This document shows, piece after piece, positions 34,695 to 44,359 of a stretch of 48,165 bases of DNA (the stretch's first letter is position 1; each line of letters begins with the position of its first letter). The notes below the pieces were generated by a model. That model made no database searches and had not been told where the DNA came from. It was given only the letters and a program-made list of their open reading frames with translations. The translations under genes and the position numbers were made by a program. This DNA is from Brachyspira innocens ATCC 29796 (GTDB taxonomy: Bacteria; Spirochaetota; Brachyspiria; Brachyspirales; Brachyspiraceae), in the NCBI RefSeq assembly GCF_000384655.1, contig NZ_ARQI01000110.1, positions 1 to 48,165 of the forward strand, read 5' to 3'.

Positions 34695-35831
34695 TTAAAA
34701 TACAGCCTTCATAGCTATATAATATCTACCATCTGTAGAGCCTTGAAATCCGAAGTATATAGGGTTAAATTTTATATAAGCACTGTACTCTAAACAGAAT
34801 AAATCTTTTTTACTATTAAACTTTTCATCTTTGTTTACAGGTATATAAAACATCGGTCTTAAAGCCAGATTGAGCATTTTCCATTCCGCCCCTATTTCAA
34901 ATCTTAAATAATGTGCATCATTGTCTCTCCAAGTGTATTCTCCAAGCATATTAATCCATAATTGTCTGTCAAGCAGAGGAAGTTTTCCCATAGCAGATAG
35001 CTGCACGAGATGATGAGTTTTATCATCATTATTATTATAAAGAGTTTCAAATCTTTCTGGAGATAATGAATTTTTTTTGTTGTATTGATATAAAAACTGA
35101 GCTTTGAAATAATCCCCATGAACTTTTAAAAGTACAGCCAAAGGATTTGAGTCTTTTGAATAGCCTTGAGAGTATGATATCTCATAATAATATCCTATAA
35201 ATCCAGCTCTAAAACCCATTTCATTATTTACTCTAGGCAGATACCAATGCGGCTGAGAAGAAGCAGATTCACTGTCATAAACTGAAGGCAAAAGCATAAA
35301 TGTGGAGCCGTTAATATCATTTACAGCCTTCATTCTAAAAGAAAGAAGTATTCTAGTTAATGTAATAGTCTCTATTCCTGCATCATATAATCCTATACTT
35401 CCAGTAGCATTGTCTTTATTAAATACATCAAATTTGGCAGTCATAGTTGCAAAAGGAGTGGCTGAAAAGTACCAATCAAAATTAAATGTTTTTCCAACTG
35501 ATAGGTACATATTAGGCATACTGAAATGTCCGTATTTTAGGTTTACTCCGATTAGCGTATCCATATGAAGTTCTATAGTAGAAAGTTCATATAAAAGTCT
35601 TGAAGAAAAAGAAGTTTTTAAAGCAGTCTCTCTTTTATAGCTTTCATGTATATAATCAATGGGCATATAACTTTCTGTAGGTCTTACAGGCTCTATTCCT
35701 ATATAGGGCCAAACTGTTATTATACCTTTTAATAATCTCTGATCTTTTTCTGTATATGGAGATTGTGCATATACTTCAAAGTAACTTATAATAATTAAGT
35801 TAAAAACTATAAATTTTAAAATATTTTTCAT
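34695..35831 (-). CDS. Putative outer-membrane beta-barrel protein
   Basis: The 378-aa protein has a signal peptide with a cleavage-type site at VYAQ-S (about residue 22). The mature part shows alternating polar/aromatic strands (HFSMPNMYLSVGKTFNFDWYFSATPFATMTAKFDV) and ends in ...YYIAMKAVF with a terminal Phe, the usual BAM signal of barrel proteins. The function is unknown. Transcribed toward the lipoprotein gene at 33349-34479 (convergent). Confidence 0.72.
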   Translation of the reverse strand: MKNILKFIVFNLIIISYFEVYAQSPYTEKDQRLLKGIITVWPYIGIEPVRPTESYMPIDYIHESYKRETALKTSFSSRLLYELSTIELHMDTLIGVNLKYGHFSMPNMYLSVGKTFNFDWYFSATPFATMTAKFDVFNKDNATGSIGLYDAGIETITLTRILLSFRMKAVNDINGSTFMLLPSVYDSESASSQPHWYLPRVNNEMGFRAGFIGYYYEISYSQGYSKDSNPLAVLLKVHGDYFKAQFLYQYNKKNSLSPERFETLYNNNDDKTHHLVQLSAMGKLPLLDRQLWINMLGEYTWRDNDAHYLRFEIGAEWKMLNLALRPMFYIPVNKDEKFNSKKDLFCLEYSAYIKFNPIYFGFQGSTDGRYYIAMKAVF

Positions 35832-35888
35832 ATAACTGTTTTTATTTGTTTTAATATTATAATATCATTTTATCATATAAATAAAAAA

Positions 35889-35917
35889 TTGACAATTGAA
35901 TTTATATGTGATATAAT
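35889..35917 (+). promoter_or_regulatory. Consensus sigma-70 promoter of the coiled-coil/zapA unit
   Basis: Perfect TTGACA (35889-35894), exactly 17 nt, perfect TATAAT (35912-35917). It is followed by GGGGAG at 35934-35939 and a TTG start at 35947. It is the best-matching promoter I found in the window. Confidence 0.85.
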
Positions 35918-35946
35918 TTTTTAATAGTTTTTTGGGGAGTTTAAAA

Positions 35947-37014
35947 TTGAAAGAATTTAATATTTTAGAGGAAAAATTAAAGGATTTTTTAGACGATTAT
36001 CAGCTAATTTCATTTGATAATAAAGAATTATTACAAACTATAGAGCAGTTAAAAAAAGAAAAAGAAGATTTAACTAATTCATTAAATCAGCTTAAAGATA
36101 ATTTTAATTCTCTTAAAGAGGAAAAAACTATACTAGAAGCCGATAAAAGAAATGCAAATGATAATTATAATTCTATAAGAGAAGAAAGAGAAAATCTTAT
36201 AAAACAGCTTGAAGCAGCAAGAATAGAATTAGAAACTACTAAAAGAGAAAGAGATACATTAAAATCAAATTTAGAAAATACGGAAAAAGATTCTGTAACA
36301 CTTATAGAAGAAAATGACAGTGTAAAAAAATCATTAGAAACAGCAAACAGAACTATAGAAACTCTTACAAAAGAAAATAAAGAATTGGAAGAAAAACTAG
36401 GTATATTGATAGATAGAATAGACAGTGTAAGAAACGCTAGCTTAAAAAAAGTTTATCATGCTGTAAATACGCCTGCAAAAGAAGAGATTAAAGAGATTAA
36501 AGAGACTAAAGAAGTTAAAGAAATTAAAGAAGAGGCAGTGCATACAAAAACAGAAGATATAAAAAAAGATGAAGTTAAAGAGATTAAGGCAGAAGAAGTA
36601 AAACAGCATACTGAAGAATTAAATAATGATGAAGAAGATCCTTTCAGCGGCAATAATGATTCAGATTATTATGAAGAGTATAAAGAAAACGAAGTAGCTA
36701 ATCATTCAAAAGAACCTATTAAAGAAGATGTAAAAGAAGCAGTTAAAGAAAAAGCAGAAGTAGTTGTTTCTAGTGTAAAAGTTACAGAAGAGGAAGATCC
36801 TTTTTCTAATGCTTCTGATGCTAGTTGGGACGAAGAGATAGAGAGTATAAAAGAAGAAAGTAAAGAAGAGGCAAGTAACAGCAGCGATGATAATAATGAG
36901 AGTAATGAAAATAAAAAAGAAGATAATTATGAGTTTGATATAAATGAAGATGATCAGTATATGTTCGGCGAAGATGATGAGGAAGAGTTCTTCTTTGATA
37001 ATGAATCAAAATAA
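35947..37014 (+). CDS. Coiled-coil protein co-encoded with ZapA, 355 aa
   Basis: The N-terminal half (about 1-165) is a long predicted coiled coil. The next ~80 residues are Lys/Glu-rich repeats of EIKE and EVKE type. The C-terminal half is a disordered acidic region with two EEDPFS motifs (starting near 229 and 282, about 53 residues apart) and ending FFFDNESK. The start is taken as the TTG at 35947, because GGGGAG stands 7 nt before it; a TTG at 35932 lies upstream of that site and is unlikely. zapA begins 23 nt after the stop. A role in division is therefore inferred: the layout recalls division-associated coiled-coil adaptors, but no homology is claimed. Confidence 0.75.
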   Translation: MKEFNILEEKLKDFLDDYQLISFDNKELLQTIEQLKKEKEDLTNSLNQLKDNFNSLKEEKTILEADKRNANDNYNSIREERENLIKQLEAARIELETTKRERDTLKSNLENTEKDSVTLIEENDSVKKSLETANRTIETLTKENKELEEKLGILIDRIDSVRNASLKKVYHAVNTPAKEEIKEIKETKEVKEIKEEAVHTKTEDIKKDEVKEIKAEEVKQHTEELNNDEEDPFSGNNDSDYYEEYKENEVANHSKEPIKEDVKEAVKEKAEVVVSSVKVTEEEDPFSNASDASWDEEIESIKEESKEEASNSSDDNNESNENKKEDNYEFDINEDDQYMFGEDDEEEFFFDNESK

Positions 37015-37037
37015 TTCTGTAAAAATGGGTAAATAAA

Positions 37038-37361
37038 ATGGATAATAATACTTTAGAGGTTACAATATACGGCAGAACTCTTAATATAAAATCAAGCGAA
37101 GAGAATGCTGAGTATTTAAAAGAAGTTGCTGATTTTGTTGATGAAAGTATGAATGATATAGCAGAGCATTATGGTTCAAATTATCCTAGAGATACTATAG
37201 CAATACTAGCTTGTCTCAACATAGCAGACCTGCTTAAAAGAGAAATAGCTAACAGTAAGGCTGGAAAAGATACTTTATTAGCTTTAAAAGAAAGTATAGC
37301 CTCAAGATCTAATAAATTAATCAAACTTATAGATGAAACTAAAGAAAATTCTAAAGAATAG
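37038..37361 (+). CDS. zapA: Cell division protein ZapA
   Basis: The 107-aa protein begins LEVTIYGRTLNIKSSEENAEYLKEVADFVDESMNDI, the ZapA N-terminal fold, followed by a helical coiled coil. ZapA promotes bundling of FtsZ at mid-cell. Length is typical. It is co-transcribed with the coiled-coil gene before it, from the consensus promoter at 35889. Confidence 0.88.
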   Translation: MDNNTLEVTIYGRTLNIKSSEENAEYLKEVADFVDESMNDIAEHYGSNYPRDTIAILACLNIADLLKREIANSKAGKDTLLALKESIASRSNKLIKLIDETKENSKE

Positions 37362-37364
37362 TTT

Positions 37365-37582
37365 TATAATAGACTTGTTTCAAAACTAATTTTATTTATT
37401 AATTGTGGGGACTAGCCCCCACACCCCCACTTCTTTTGGTGACCCAAAGAAGCAAAAGGACTGCATATTTACATACTTAAATAATAAGCTATACAACATT
37501 TAAAACATTATTTTAATAATTTATAAATTAGCAAAATTTTACATATAATCTTGTCAAGTACTTTTGAAACAAGTCTAATATA
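37365..37582. mobile_element. MITE-like 218-bp element with 21-bp terminal inverted repeats
   Basis: TATAATAGACTTGTTTCAAA (start 37365) and the reverse complement of the end (37562-37582) agree at 20 of 21 positions. The inside is non-coding and holds the second copy of the two-hairpin repeat (37405-37466). No transposase is present. It fills the gap between zapA and the convergent chemoreceptor gene. Terminal-like fragments occur at 34591-34624 and 39849-39867. Mobility is inferred from the shape only; no clear target-site duplication was found. Confidence 0.6.
37405..37466 (-). repeat. Two-hairpin dispersed repeat, copy B
   Basis: Reverse-oriented copy of the unit at 6404-6466. It contains the GTGGGG/CCCCAC stem and a CTTCTTT/AAAGAAG stem, and ends in CTGCAT. 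Confidence 0.65.
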
Positions 37583-37603
37583 ATTTTTTAGTAATATCAA
37601 ATT

Positions 37604-37640
37604 AAAAAAGACCTGCATTAAAATGCAAGTCTTTTTTTTT
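37604..37640 (-). terminator. Terminator of the first chemoreceptor gene
   Basis: AAAAAAGACCTGCATT (37604-37619) pairs with AATGCAAGTCTTTTTT (37622-37637), with one mismatch and a 2-nt apex. It has T-runs on both strands and so could also act on the plus strand. Confidence 0.82.
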
Positions 37641-37679
37641 AACAATGAAAAATATTTTATTTAAATTCAGATTACTTAC

Positions 37680-39524
37680 TTAATTTACTTTAAAGAAACT
37701 CATAGCATCAACCAATTCTACAGCCTGATTAAGTAAAGATGTAGAAGAAGCGGAAGCCTGTTCTACTAAAGCAGCATTTTGCTGAGTTACACTATCCATA
37801 TCAGTAACTGCTCTATTAACCTGTTCTACACCTTCATGCTGTTCTACCGCAGTGGAACTTATGTCCTGCATGATTTTAGCTGTATTTTCTATTTTTCCCT
37901 GAAGATCATTGAATATTTCCTGAGATATTCTAGCTGATTCTGTAGCTTTATTAATTTTGTCATAAGCATTATCAACTAAATCAGTAATATCTTTAACAGA
38001 TGACTGAGTAGTTTGAGCTAAGTTTCTAACCTCGCTTGCTACAACAGCAAATCCTTTTCCCTGTTCTCCTGCTCTTGCTGCCTCTACTGCAGCATTCAAA
38101 GCAAGTATATTAGTTTGAAAAGCAATGTCTTCTATTATTTTTGTAATGTCTTTTATTTTTGTACTGGCATCATAAACTTCTTCTATATTTTTTGTTGTAT
38201 CTAGTATTATCTCGCCTGCATTCTGAATAGAAGTTCTTGAATCTATCATCATTTTATTTCCTTCAATAGACTGATCTGCTGATGATTTTATTGTAGAAGC
38301 CATTTGTTCCATAGATGAAGCAGTTTCTTCCAAACTAGCAGCCTGTGCTTCTGTACGTTTTGATAAGTCGGCACTGCCTTGAGAAAGTTCTTTAGCATTC
38401 ATTCTTATTTCATCTGCTGAGTTTCTCACTTTTACTATTATATCAGATAATCTGTCTCTCATATCAAAGAAAGAATTAGCTAAAACTCCAAGTTCATCTT
38501 TACGGTTTATATTTCTATGTGTTGAAGTTAAATCTCCGTCTGAAATTTCTCTTGAAATAGATACGAGTTCATTTAAAGGTTTTGTTATGCTCTTTATGTA
38601 TAATGCTATTATTAAAGTACATAGTATTATAAACAAAGGTCCTATAATTACTGTACGTATAATAGTATATTTTATTTCTTTATATATTTCGCTGTCTGCT
38701 TTAGCAAATATCACAGACCAAGGCATAGTATGAATATTTTCATAAGCGGCAGAACGTTTGCCTTGATGACCTTCATTATCATAAGATTCTATAATTCCAG
38801 TATGACTTGTTTTTATTACACTGTAAACATCTGGAAGTTTATCTCCTATTCTTTCTTTATCAGATGATAATATTACATTTCCGTCATTATTTGCCACTGT
38901 AATACGTCCGTTTAAATTGAGATTGCCTATAAAGTCATTATTTACTTTAGCCAAATCTAAATTGATGTATATTATACCTATAAGTTCTTTTGCTGAGTTT
39001 CTTAATCCTCCGCAAAGTAAAAGTGCTTGTCCTCCTGTTGTAGATGATACACTTGTTGTATTATCATAAGTATAATTATAGTTATTAGCCTTCATTCTAT
39101 TAAATAATTCAGTATGAACACTTGCTATAGATACACCTTCAAGTTTAGGATTGGCATTATCAAGTATAATATTGCCGTTAATATCTGCTACACCTATATT
39201 GATAGAGTATGTATTTACAGAGCCGAAATCTTTTAATCTTTTTATTGCTTCAGTTTTTACAGCTTCATCTGAAGGATTTAATACAGCATTAACTACAGCC
39301 CCAGATTGTGCGTATGTAGATATCGCAAGAAGCTGTTCGTGCAAAACCATATCTATCATAGAAGAATATCCTGATACTGTAGCTCTAAATCCTTCTAAAG
39401 AAGATTTCCTTATAGCTCTTGATGAAGACCATATTGAAATTACAGATAAAATGGCTATAGTAATAAAAATAATAGAACTTATTATAATTGGTACTTTAAA
39501 TGATAAACTGTGAATTTTTTTCAT
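37680..39524 (-). CDS. Methyl-accepting chemotaxis protein
   Basis: The 614-aa transmembrane receptor has TM1 at about 11-33, a dCache-like periplasmic sensor domain to about 280, TM2 at about 284-308, then HAMP ([20 protein letters not shown]) and a signalling domain with the conserved hairpin tip [40 protein letters not shown] (split here for description only in parts). It relays ligand binding to CheA/CheW to steer the periplasmic flagella. The ligand is unknown. The paralogue at 39927 has almost the same cytoplasmic half. AGAGG precedes the start at 11 nt. Confidence 0.93.
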   Translation of the reverse strand: MKKIHSLSFKVPIIISSIIFITIAILSVISIWSSSRAIRKSSLEGFRATVSGYSSMIDMVLHEQLLAISTYAQSGAVVNAVLNPSDEAVKTEAIKRLKDFGSVNTYSINIGVADINGNIILDNANPKLEGVSIASVHTELFNRMKANNYNYTYDNTTSVSSTTGGQALLLCGGLRNSAKELIGIIYINLDLAKVNNDFIGNLNLNGRITVANNDGNVILSSDKERIGDKLPDVYSVIKTSHTGIIESYDNEGHQGKRSAAYENIHTMPWSVIFAKADSEIYKEIKYTIIRTVIIGPLFIILCTLIIALYIKSITKPLNELVSISREISDGDLTSTHRNINRKDELGVLANSFFDMRDRLSDIIVKVRNSADEIRMNAKELSQGSADLSKRTEAQAASLEETASSMEQMASTIKSSADQSIEGNKMMIDSRTSIQNAGEIILDTTKNIEEVYDASTKIKDITKIIEDIAFQTNILALNAAVEAARAGEQGKGFAVVASEVRNLAQTTQSSVKDITDLVDNAYDKINKATESARISQEIFNDLQGKIENTAKIMQDISSTAVEQHEGVEQVNRAVTDMDSVTQQNAALVEQASASSTSLLNQAVELVDAMSFFKVN

Positions 39525-39848
39525 ATTGTGAAAAACCTCTATATATAATATTTTTTTATTTTCTGATAAAATCGATTACAGGTATATGTAAAGATAATAC
39601 AAAATTAATTTAACAATAAAATAATCAAAGTCAATAAAAATTATAATTTTTTTTTGATTTTATTTAAAAAAAATAAATATTTTTTAAGAATATTATATAT
39701 AATTTTATATTACTTTCTATAATATAGGAATTATTTTATAATCAATATATTTCAGGCATTATATTCTGTAATCAAAATATTAAAAAATTAATTACACTAT
39801 TTTTACAATACAGGTTTTTTATATAGTATATTTAATAATTATTAAAAA

Positions 39849-39867
39849 TTTTGAAACAAGTCTAATA
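39849..39867 (-). repeat. Terminal-repeat fragment of the MITE-like element
   Basis: TTTTGAAACAAGTCTAATA is identical to the first 19 bases of the right end of the 37365-37582 element (37562-37580). The rest of the element is absent. Confidence 0.55.
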
Positions 39868-39900
39868 AAAAGAAGGCACATATTATTAAAATATATGCCC
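39866..39900 (-). terminator. Terminator of the second chemoreceptor gene
   Basis: On the minus strand GGGGCATATAT folds back on ATAATATGTGCC with an internal mismatch. A TTCTTTTTATT tail follows. It lies just past the stop at 39927. Confidence 0.7.
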
Positions 39901-39926
39901 CATTTATGAAGATATTTTTAGATATT

Positions 39927-41777
39927 TTACAGTTTAAAGAAGTTCATAGCATCTTGTAATGAATTAGCCTGTACAACCAAATCTTTTGAAGCAGCTTCAG
40001 CCTCATTTACCAATGTATTATTAAGCTGAGTAGCACCGTCCATTTCTGAAACTGCCCTATTAACTTGCTCCACTCCAGACTGCTGTTCTACTGCTGCTGA
40101 ACTTATTCCTCTCATTATATTAGCTGTTTCATCTATTTTGGCTTTTAAATCTTTAAATATTTCCTGTGATTGTCTTGCTGTTTCTGTAGCTTTATTGATT
40201 TTATCATAGGCATTATCTACCAAATCCGTAATATCTTTTACTGATGACTGAGTAGTTTGAGCCAAGTTTCTAACCTCGCTTGCTACCACTGCAAAACCTC
40301 TTCCCTGATCTCCAGCTCTTGCTGCCTCCACTGAAGCATTAAGTGCTAATATGTTAGTTTGAAATGCAATGTCTTCTATTATTTTAGTAATATTTCTTAT
40401 TTTTGTACTTGCTTCATAAACTTCTTCTATATTGGAAGTGGTCTGTATAATAATATCTCCTGCTTCATCTATAGAAGATTTTGAAGATATCATCATGTCG
40501 TTTCCAGTTAAAGAATATTCGGTAGAAGATTTTATAGTAGAAGCCATCTGTTCCATAGAAGCGGCTGTCTCCTGAAGGCTTGCTGCCTGTGATTCTGTTC
40601 TTTTAGAAAGCTCCATATTTCCAGCGGCTAATTTTTCAGAAGCATTCATTATGCATACTGAAGCATGATTAACCTCTTTAATAGTTTCTACTAATTTACT
40701 TCTCATATTATTAAAACTATCAGCAAGAAGCCCTATTTCATCTTTTCTAGGCTTTATTTTTTTCTGAGAAGTACTTAAATCACCTCTTTCTATTCTTTGT
40801 GCCTCATTTACTACTATAGATAGAGGTTTAGTTATAGAACGTATAAATATATTAATAAATACTGCTATAGAAATTATAGTTATTATACCGAATATAATGC
40901 CGCCTATTACAGCATTTCTATTTTCAGCAAATATTTCTTCTGAAGTCATAGTCATAGAAGTAATCCAAGGAACATATTTCATTTTGGTATAAGAGCCCAT
41001 CATCTTATGATTATTGGCAATGTATGTAACTACACCTTTAGATAAATTATTATCAAATACGCTTTTATAAACGGAAGGGGCATCTATATTAACTTTATTA
41101 TAGTCGGTGTTCATTACTACTTTCAAATTAGGTGTTATTACGTCCAAACCTCCAGTATCTCCTAATTGTATACCTTCTATATAGTTTTTATAAAATTCTC
41201 TCCAATTAAAAACAGTATATAAATATCCTACTTCTTTATTTCCATTTTTTACAGGAGTAGCAAAAATAAAAGATAATTCTCCATTCACTATTGACGGTAC
41301 AAGTTCATTACCATAGCTTACACTGCCGTATCCGTATTGTCTGTTTTTTAATTTATTCCATATATCAATATTGCTGTCTGTAAATTTAGTTCCTATTAAT
41401 TTTGAATAATCGCTGTCAGCTATTATAATACCGTTGTTATCTACTATTCCTACATTAATAGAACAGGCATTTTTTTCTCTGAATGTTTTTAATGTAGCAT
41501 TTAATCTGTCAGTTCTTGTATTATCTTTGTAGTCAAGATATTCTCCTACTATTGGTACAGAGGCATAAGTTTCTAATAAATAGGACTGCGTTCTAAACCA
41601 AGCATCAAATACCGATGAATAGCCTCTTACTGTTGTTTCAAAACCTTCAAATCTGCTTTTAGATATTCCTTTTCCAGCTATCGTAAGGGAAATTATCAGA
41701 AGTATTGTTATAAGTATAGTTGTAACAATACAAAGGATTGCAGGCACCTTAAATGCCAAACTGTTGAATCTTCTCAT
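39927..41777 (-). CDS. Methyl-accepting chemotaxis protein
   Basis: The 616-aa paralogue of the receptor at 37680 has TM1 near 10-33, a dCache-type sensor domain (with YKNYIEGIQLGDTGGLDVIT), TM2 near 292-315, HAMP (ITKPLSIVVNEAQRIERGDL) and a signalling domain closely matching its neighbour. The sensor halves differ much more than the signalling halves, as expected for receptors of different ligands. I take the ATG at 41777 (protein start MRRFNSLAFKV) because an upstream TTG at 41804 has no ribosome-binding site; the GGAG before 41777 is a little far (11 nt). Confidence 0.9.
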   Translation of the reverse strand: MRRFNSLAFKVPAILCIVTTILITILLIISLTIAGKGISKSRFEGFETTVRGYSSVFDAWFRTQSYLLETYASVPIVGEYLDYKDNTRTDRLNATLKTFREKNACSINVGIVDNNGIIIADSDYSKLIGTKFTDSNIDIWNKLKNRQYGYGSVSYGNELVPSIVNGELSFIFATPVKNGNKEVGYLYTVFNWREFYKNYIEGIQLGDTGGLDVITPNLKVVMNTDYNKVNIDAPSVYKSVFDNNLSKGVVTYIANNHKMMGSYTKMKYVPWITSMTMTSEEIFAENRNAVIGGIIFGIITIISIAVFINIFIRSITKPLSIVVNEAQRIERGDLSTSQKKIKPRKDEIGLLADSFNNMRSKLVETIKEVNHASVCIMNASEKLAAGNMELSKRTESQAASLQETAASMEQMASTIKSSTEYSLTGNDMMISSKSSIDEAGDIIIQTTSNIEEVYEASTKIRNITKIIEDIAFQTNILALNASVEAARAGDQGRGFAVVASEVRNLAQTTQSSVKDITDLVDNAYDKINKATETARQSQEIFKDLKAKIDETANIMRGISSAAVEQQSGVEQVNRAVSEMDGATQLNNTLVNEAEAASKDLVVQANSLQDAMNFFKL

Positions 41778-41980
41778 TTCTACTTTCACTCCATATACAA
41801 TCAATTATATTACAGAATGTAATATAATAATTATTTTCATATCGTCAATAATTTTTTGTATTTGTGATTTTTAATATTGATTTTATACTTAAAAAGTCGT
41901 TATTAAAAAATTATTAAATCCGAGAATATAAAATTGTATAGAATTTACTAAAATAATTTTTATTTTATGGTGCAAAACTT

Positions 41981-42973
41981 ATGAATATATTTATAAACGG
42001 TAAAGAATTATCAGTAATGCTTGAAAACGAAAAAAATGCTTATGAAATATTAAAACCTATAGAGAGCTGGTGCAATTCTAATGATTTTTTAATAAATAAA
42101 GTTAATATAGATGGAAGAGAATTACAGCCATATATAGATGAGGAATATGAAACTATACCTATAGATAATGTTCAGAAAATAGAGGTTGAGGCATTAAGCC
42201 ATGCCGAATATTCTCTGTATTCTATTATGTCGATTATAGAATATTTGCAGAATGTCTCAAATACCGAAAAAATAAGCGAAAAAGATGTAGAAGCATTAAA
42301 AGACGGTATGCTTTGGGTGCTTGATTCTGTGCCTAGAACTATATTCTTATTTAATATGAGTTTGGAATCCTATAATATAATACATATATTAAAAATGCTC
42401 GAAGTAAAATTAGAAAGATTAAACAGCATATCAGAGAGTTTAGATAAAGTTAATGAGTTCTTTAATGATGATTTAAAGCCTTTTTTAAATGAAAAGATGA
42501 TTCCTACTATGGAGCTTGTTATAGAAGAAGCCAAAATAAACACTATTGCATTATTTGCAAGCAATATAACAGAAAGCAATGTTTTATACAAAGTTGGAAG
42601 TCTGCCTAAATTCTTACCTCTAATTTTAGACATATTAGATTCTATAGTTAATAAACTTCAGTCTGGAAATGATAAAGAGGCTTTTATATATGCTGAAAAA
42701 TTCTCAAGAATAGTGAGTTTTTCATTCAGCATACTTTCAAATGCCGCTTCTATTTATTCTATAGACTATTCTCAAATTTATTTAAACTCCGTATCTCTTT
42801 CTGATGCTATTAGCGATTTTAATGAGATGATGAATAATGTGCTTGACGCTTTTGCAAATGAGGATTATATATCTATAGCCGATTTGCTTGAGTATGAAAT
42901 AAAAGATAGAATAGAAAATATTATGAATTATATACCATTAGTAGAGGAATATATTGAAAAACTCAATGTTTGA
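41981..42973 (+). CDS. Hypothetical protein, 330 aa, overlapping rarA
   Basis: I do not recognise this family. It opens with a short beta-rich ubiquitin-like stretch (MNIFINGKELSVMLENEKNAYEI... to about 70). The remainder is almost wholly helical, with no signal peptide or membrane segment. The stop lies 20 bases inside the rarA frame, whose TTG start (42954) uses an AGAGGA ribosome-binding site embedded in this gene. The two are therefore tightly coupled, which suggests a function linked to replication or repair, but that is inference from position only. Confidence 0.75.
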   Translation: MNIFINGKELSVMLENEKNAYEILKPIESWCNSNDFLINKVNIDGRELQPYIDEEYETIPIDNVQKIEVEALSHAEYSLYSIMSIIEYLQNVSNTEKISEKDVEALKDGMLWVLDSVPRTIFLFNMSLESYNIIHILKMLEVKLERLNSISESLDKVNEFFNDDLKPFLNEKMIPTMELVIEEAKINTIALFASNITESNVLYKVGSLPKFLPLILDILDSIVNKLQSGNDKEAFIYAEKFSRIVSFSFSILSNAASIYSIDYSQIYLNSVSLSDAISDFNEMMNNVLDAFANEDYISIADLLEYEIKDRIENIMNYIPLVEEYIEKLNV

Positions 42974-44261
42974 CTTTGAAGAAGATCTTAATTCTTTCAA
43001 GCCTATGGCTGAGAGAATGCGTCCTCTTTCAATAGAAGAAGTTTTCGGGCAGAAGCATATACTTGGCAAAGATAAAACTTTAAGGAAAATGATAGATAAT
43101 GACAAAATTACTTCTATGGTTTTCTTTGGTCCGCCCGGCGTTGGTAAATCTACAGTTGCCTCAATTATCGCAAAAAAAACTAAAAGCGAATATATTAAAC
43201 TTAATGCCGTTCTTTCAAATGTTTCTGAAATAAGAGAAGCTATTAAAAAAGCTGAGAAAAATTTGGAAAACAGAAAAAAAACTATTCTTTTTATAGATGA
43301 AATACATAGATTTAATAAAAGTCAGCAGGACGCACTTCTTCCAGCTGTAGAAAATGGCTCTGTAATACTTATAGGAAGCACCACTCAAAATCCGTATTTT
43401 TATCTTAATAATGCACTTCTTTCACGTATAATGCTTTTTGAGTTTAGAAATCTTGATGATAATGATATAAAAGAAGCTCTCTTAAAAGCTATTACCGATA
43501 AAAGAGGTTTAGGCGAAGATGATGTTGCTGTAGAAGATGGTGCTATTAATTTAATAGTACGCTATTCACATGGAGATGTAAGAAAGGCTTTTACTTATTT
43601 TGAAGCCTCATATTTAGCTACACAAATAGATGAAACCAAAGAAAAACTTACAATTACAGAAGAAATAGTAAAAGATGTTACAAGCAAACAGTCTATGACA
43701 TTTGATGAAGATGAGCATTATAATACAATAAGTGCTTTTATAAAAAGTGTAAGGGGAAGCGATCCTAATGCTGCCGTTTACTATTTAGCGAGAATGCTTG
43801 AAGCTGGAGAAGACCCAAGATATATAGCAAGGCGTTTGTGTATATTAGCTTCTGAAGATATTGGGCTTGCCGAGCCTAATGCTATGAATATTGCCGCTTC
43901 TCTTGTAAGTATTATTGATTTTATAGGTATGCCTGAAGGACGTATTCCTTTAGCAGAAGTTACTATATATTTATCTTTATGTCCTAAATCAAACTCTGCT
44001 TATAATGCTATTAATAAGGCTATTAGAGATATAAGAAACGGAGAGCTTTATTCTATACCTAATTATTTAAAAGATAATCATTCAGCGTCATTTGATAAAA
44101 AAAGTGATGAAGAATATAAATACCCTCATGAATTTCCTTATCATATAGTAAAACAGGACTATTTAGAGCATGGCATAAAAAAAGAGTATTATGAGCCTGT
44201 TGATATAGGGGAAGAACGCGAGCTTAAAAGACGTTATGAGTGGATTATAAAGCATATATAA
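42954..44261 (+). CDS. rarA: Replication-associated recombination protein RarA (MgsA)
   Basis: The 435-aa AAA+ ATPase of the clamp-loader family acts at stalled replication forks. Walker A is GPPGVGKST, Walker B is LFIDEIHRF, sensor region GSTTQNPYF, followed by the helical C-terminal tetramerisation domain (DPRYIARRLCILASEDIGLA, YLSLCPKSNSAY). The start is TTG at 42954, because AGAGGA lies 5 nt before it; the ATG at 42966 would be 17 nt from that site. The length fits. Confidence 0.94.
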   Translation: MKNSMFDFEEDLNSFKPMAERMRPLSIEEVFGQKHILGKDKTLRKMIDNDKITSMVFFGPPGVGKSTVASIIAKKTKSEYIKLNAVLSNVSEIREAIKKAEKNLENRKKTILFIDEIHRFNKSQQDALLPAVENGSVILIGSTTQNPYFYLNNALLSRIMLFEFRNLDDNDIKEALLKAITDKRGLGEDDVAVEDGAINLIVRYSHGDVRKAFTYFEASYLATQIDETKEKLTITEEIVKDVTSKQSMTFDEDEHYNTISAFIKSVRGSDPNAAVYYLARMLEAGEDPRYIARRLCILASEDIGLAEPNAMNIAASLVSIIDFIGMPEGRIPLAEVTIYLSLCPKSNSAYNAINKAIRDIRNGELYSIPNYLKDNHSASFDKKSDEEYKYPHEFPYHIVKQDYLEHGIKKEYYEPVDIGEERELKRRYEWIIKHI

Positions 44262-44301
44262 TTTCAAAAAGTCTGTGTTTATAAATTTTCTAAAAATACA
44301 A

Positions 44302-44329
44302 TTTACTATTTTTAAATAAGTTGTATAAT
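44302..44329 (+). promoter_or_regulatory. Candidate promoter of serS
   Basis: TTTACT (44302-44307), 16 nt, TATAAT (44324-44329), about 30 nt before the ATG at 44360. No T-box leader is present in this short gap. Confidence 0.55.
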
Positions 44330-44359
44330 TTATATAAATTTTATTTAAGGATTTTTATT

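Larger units (their letters stand above)
39525..39926. other. Intergenic region between the two chemoreceptor genes
   Basis: About 400 bp, very AT-rich. It holds the presumed promoter of the first receptor, the terminal-like repeat fragment TTTTGAAACAAGTCTAATA (39849-39867), and the terminator of the second receptor (39866-39900). I see no gene in it. Confidence 0.6.

Noticed and set aside
37680-41777. Two receptor genes as a recent duplication of the whole unit
   Set aside because: Only the signalling halves are closely alike; the sensor domains differ strongly, so this is ordinary receptor divergence.
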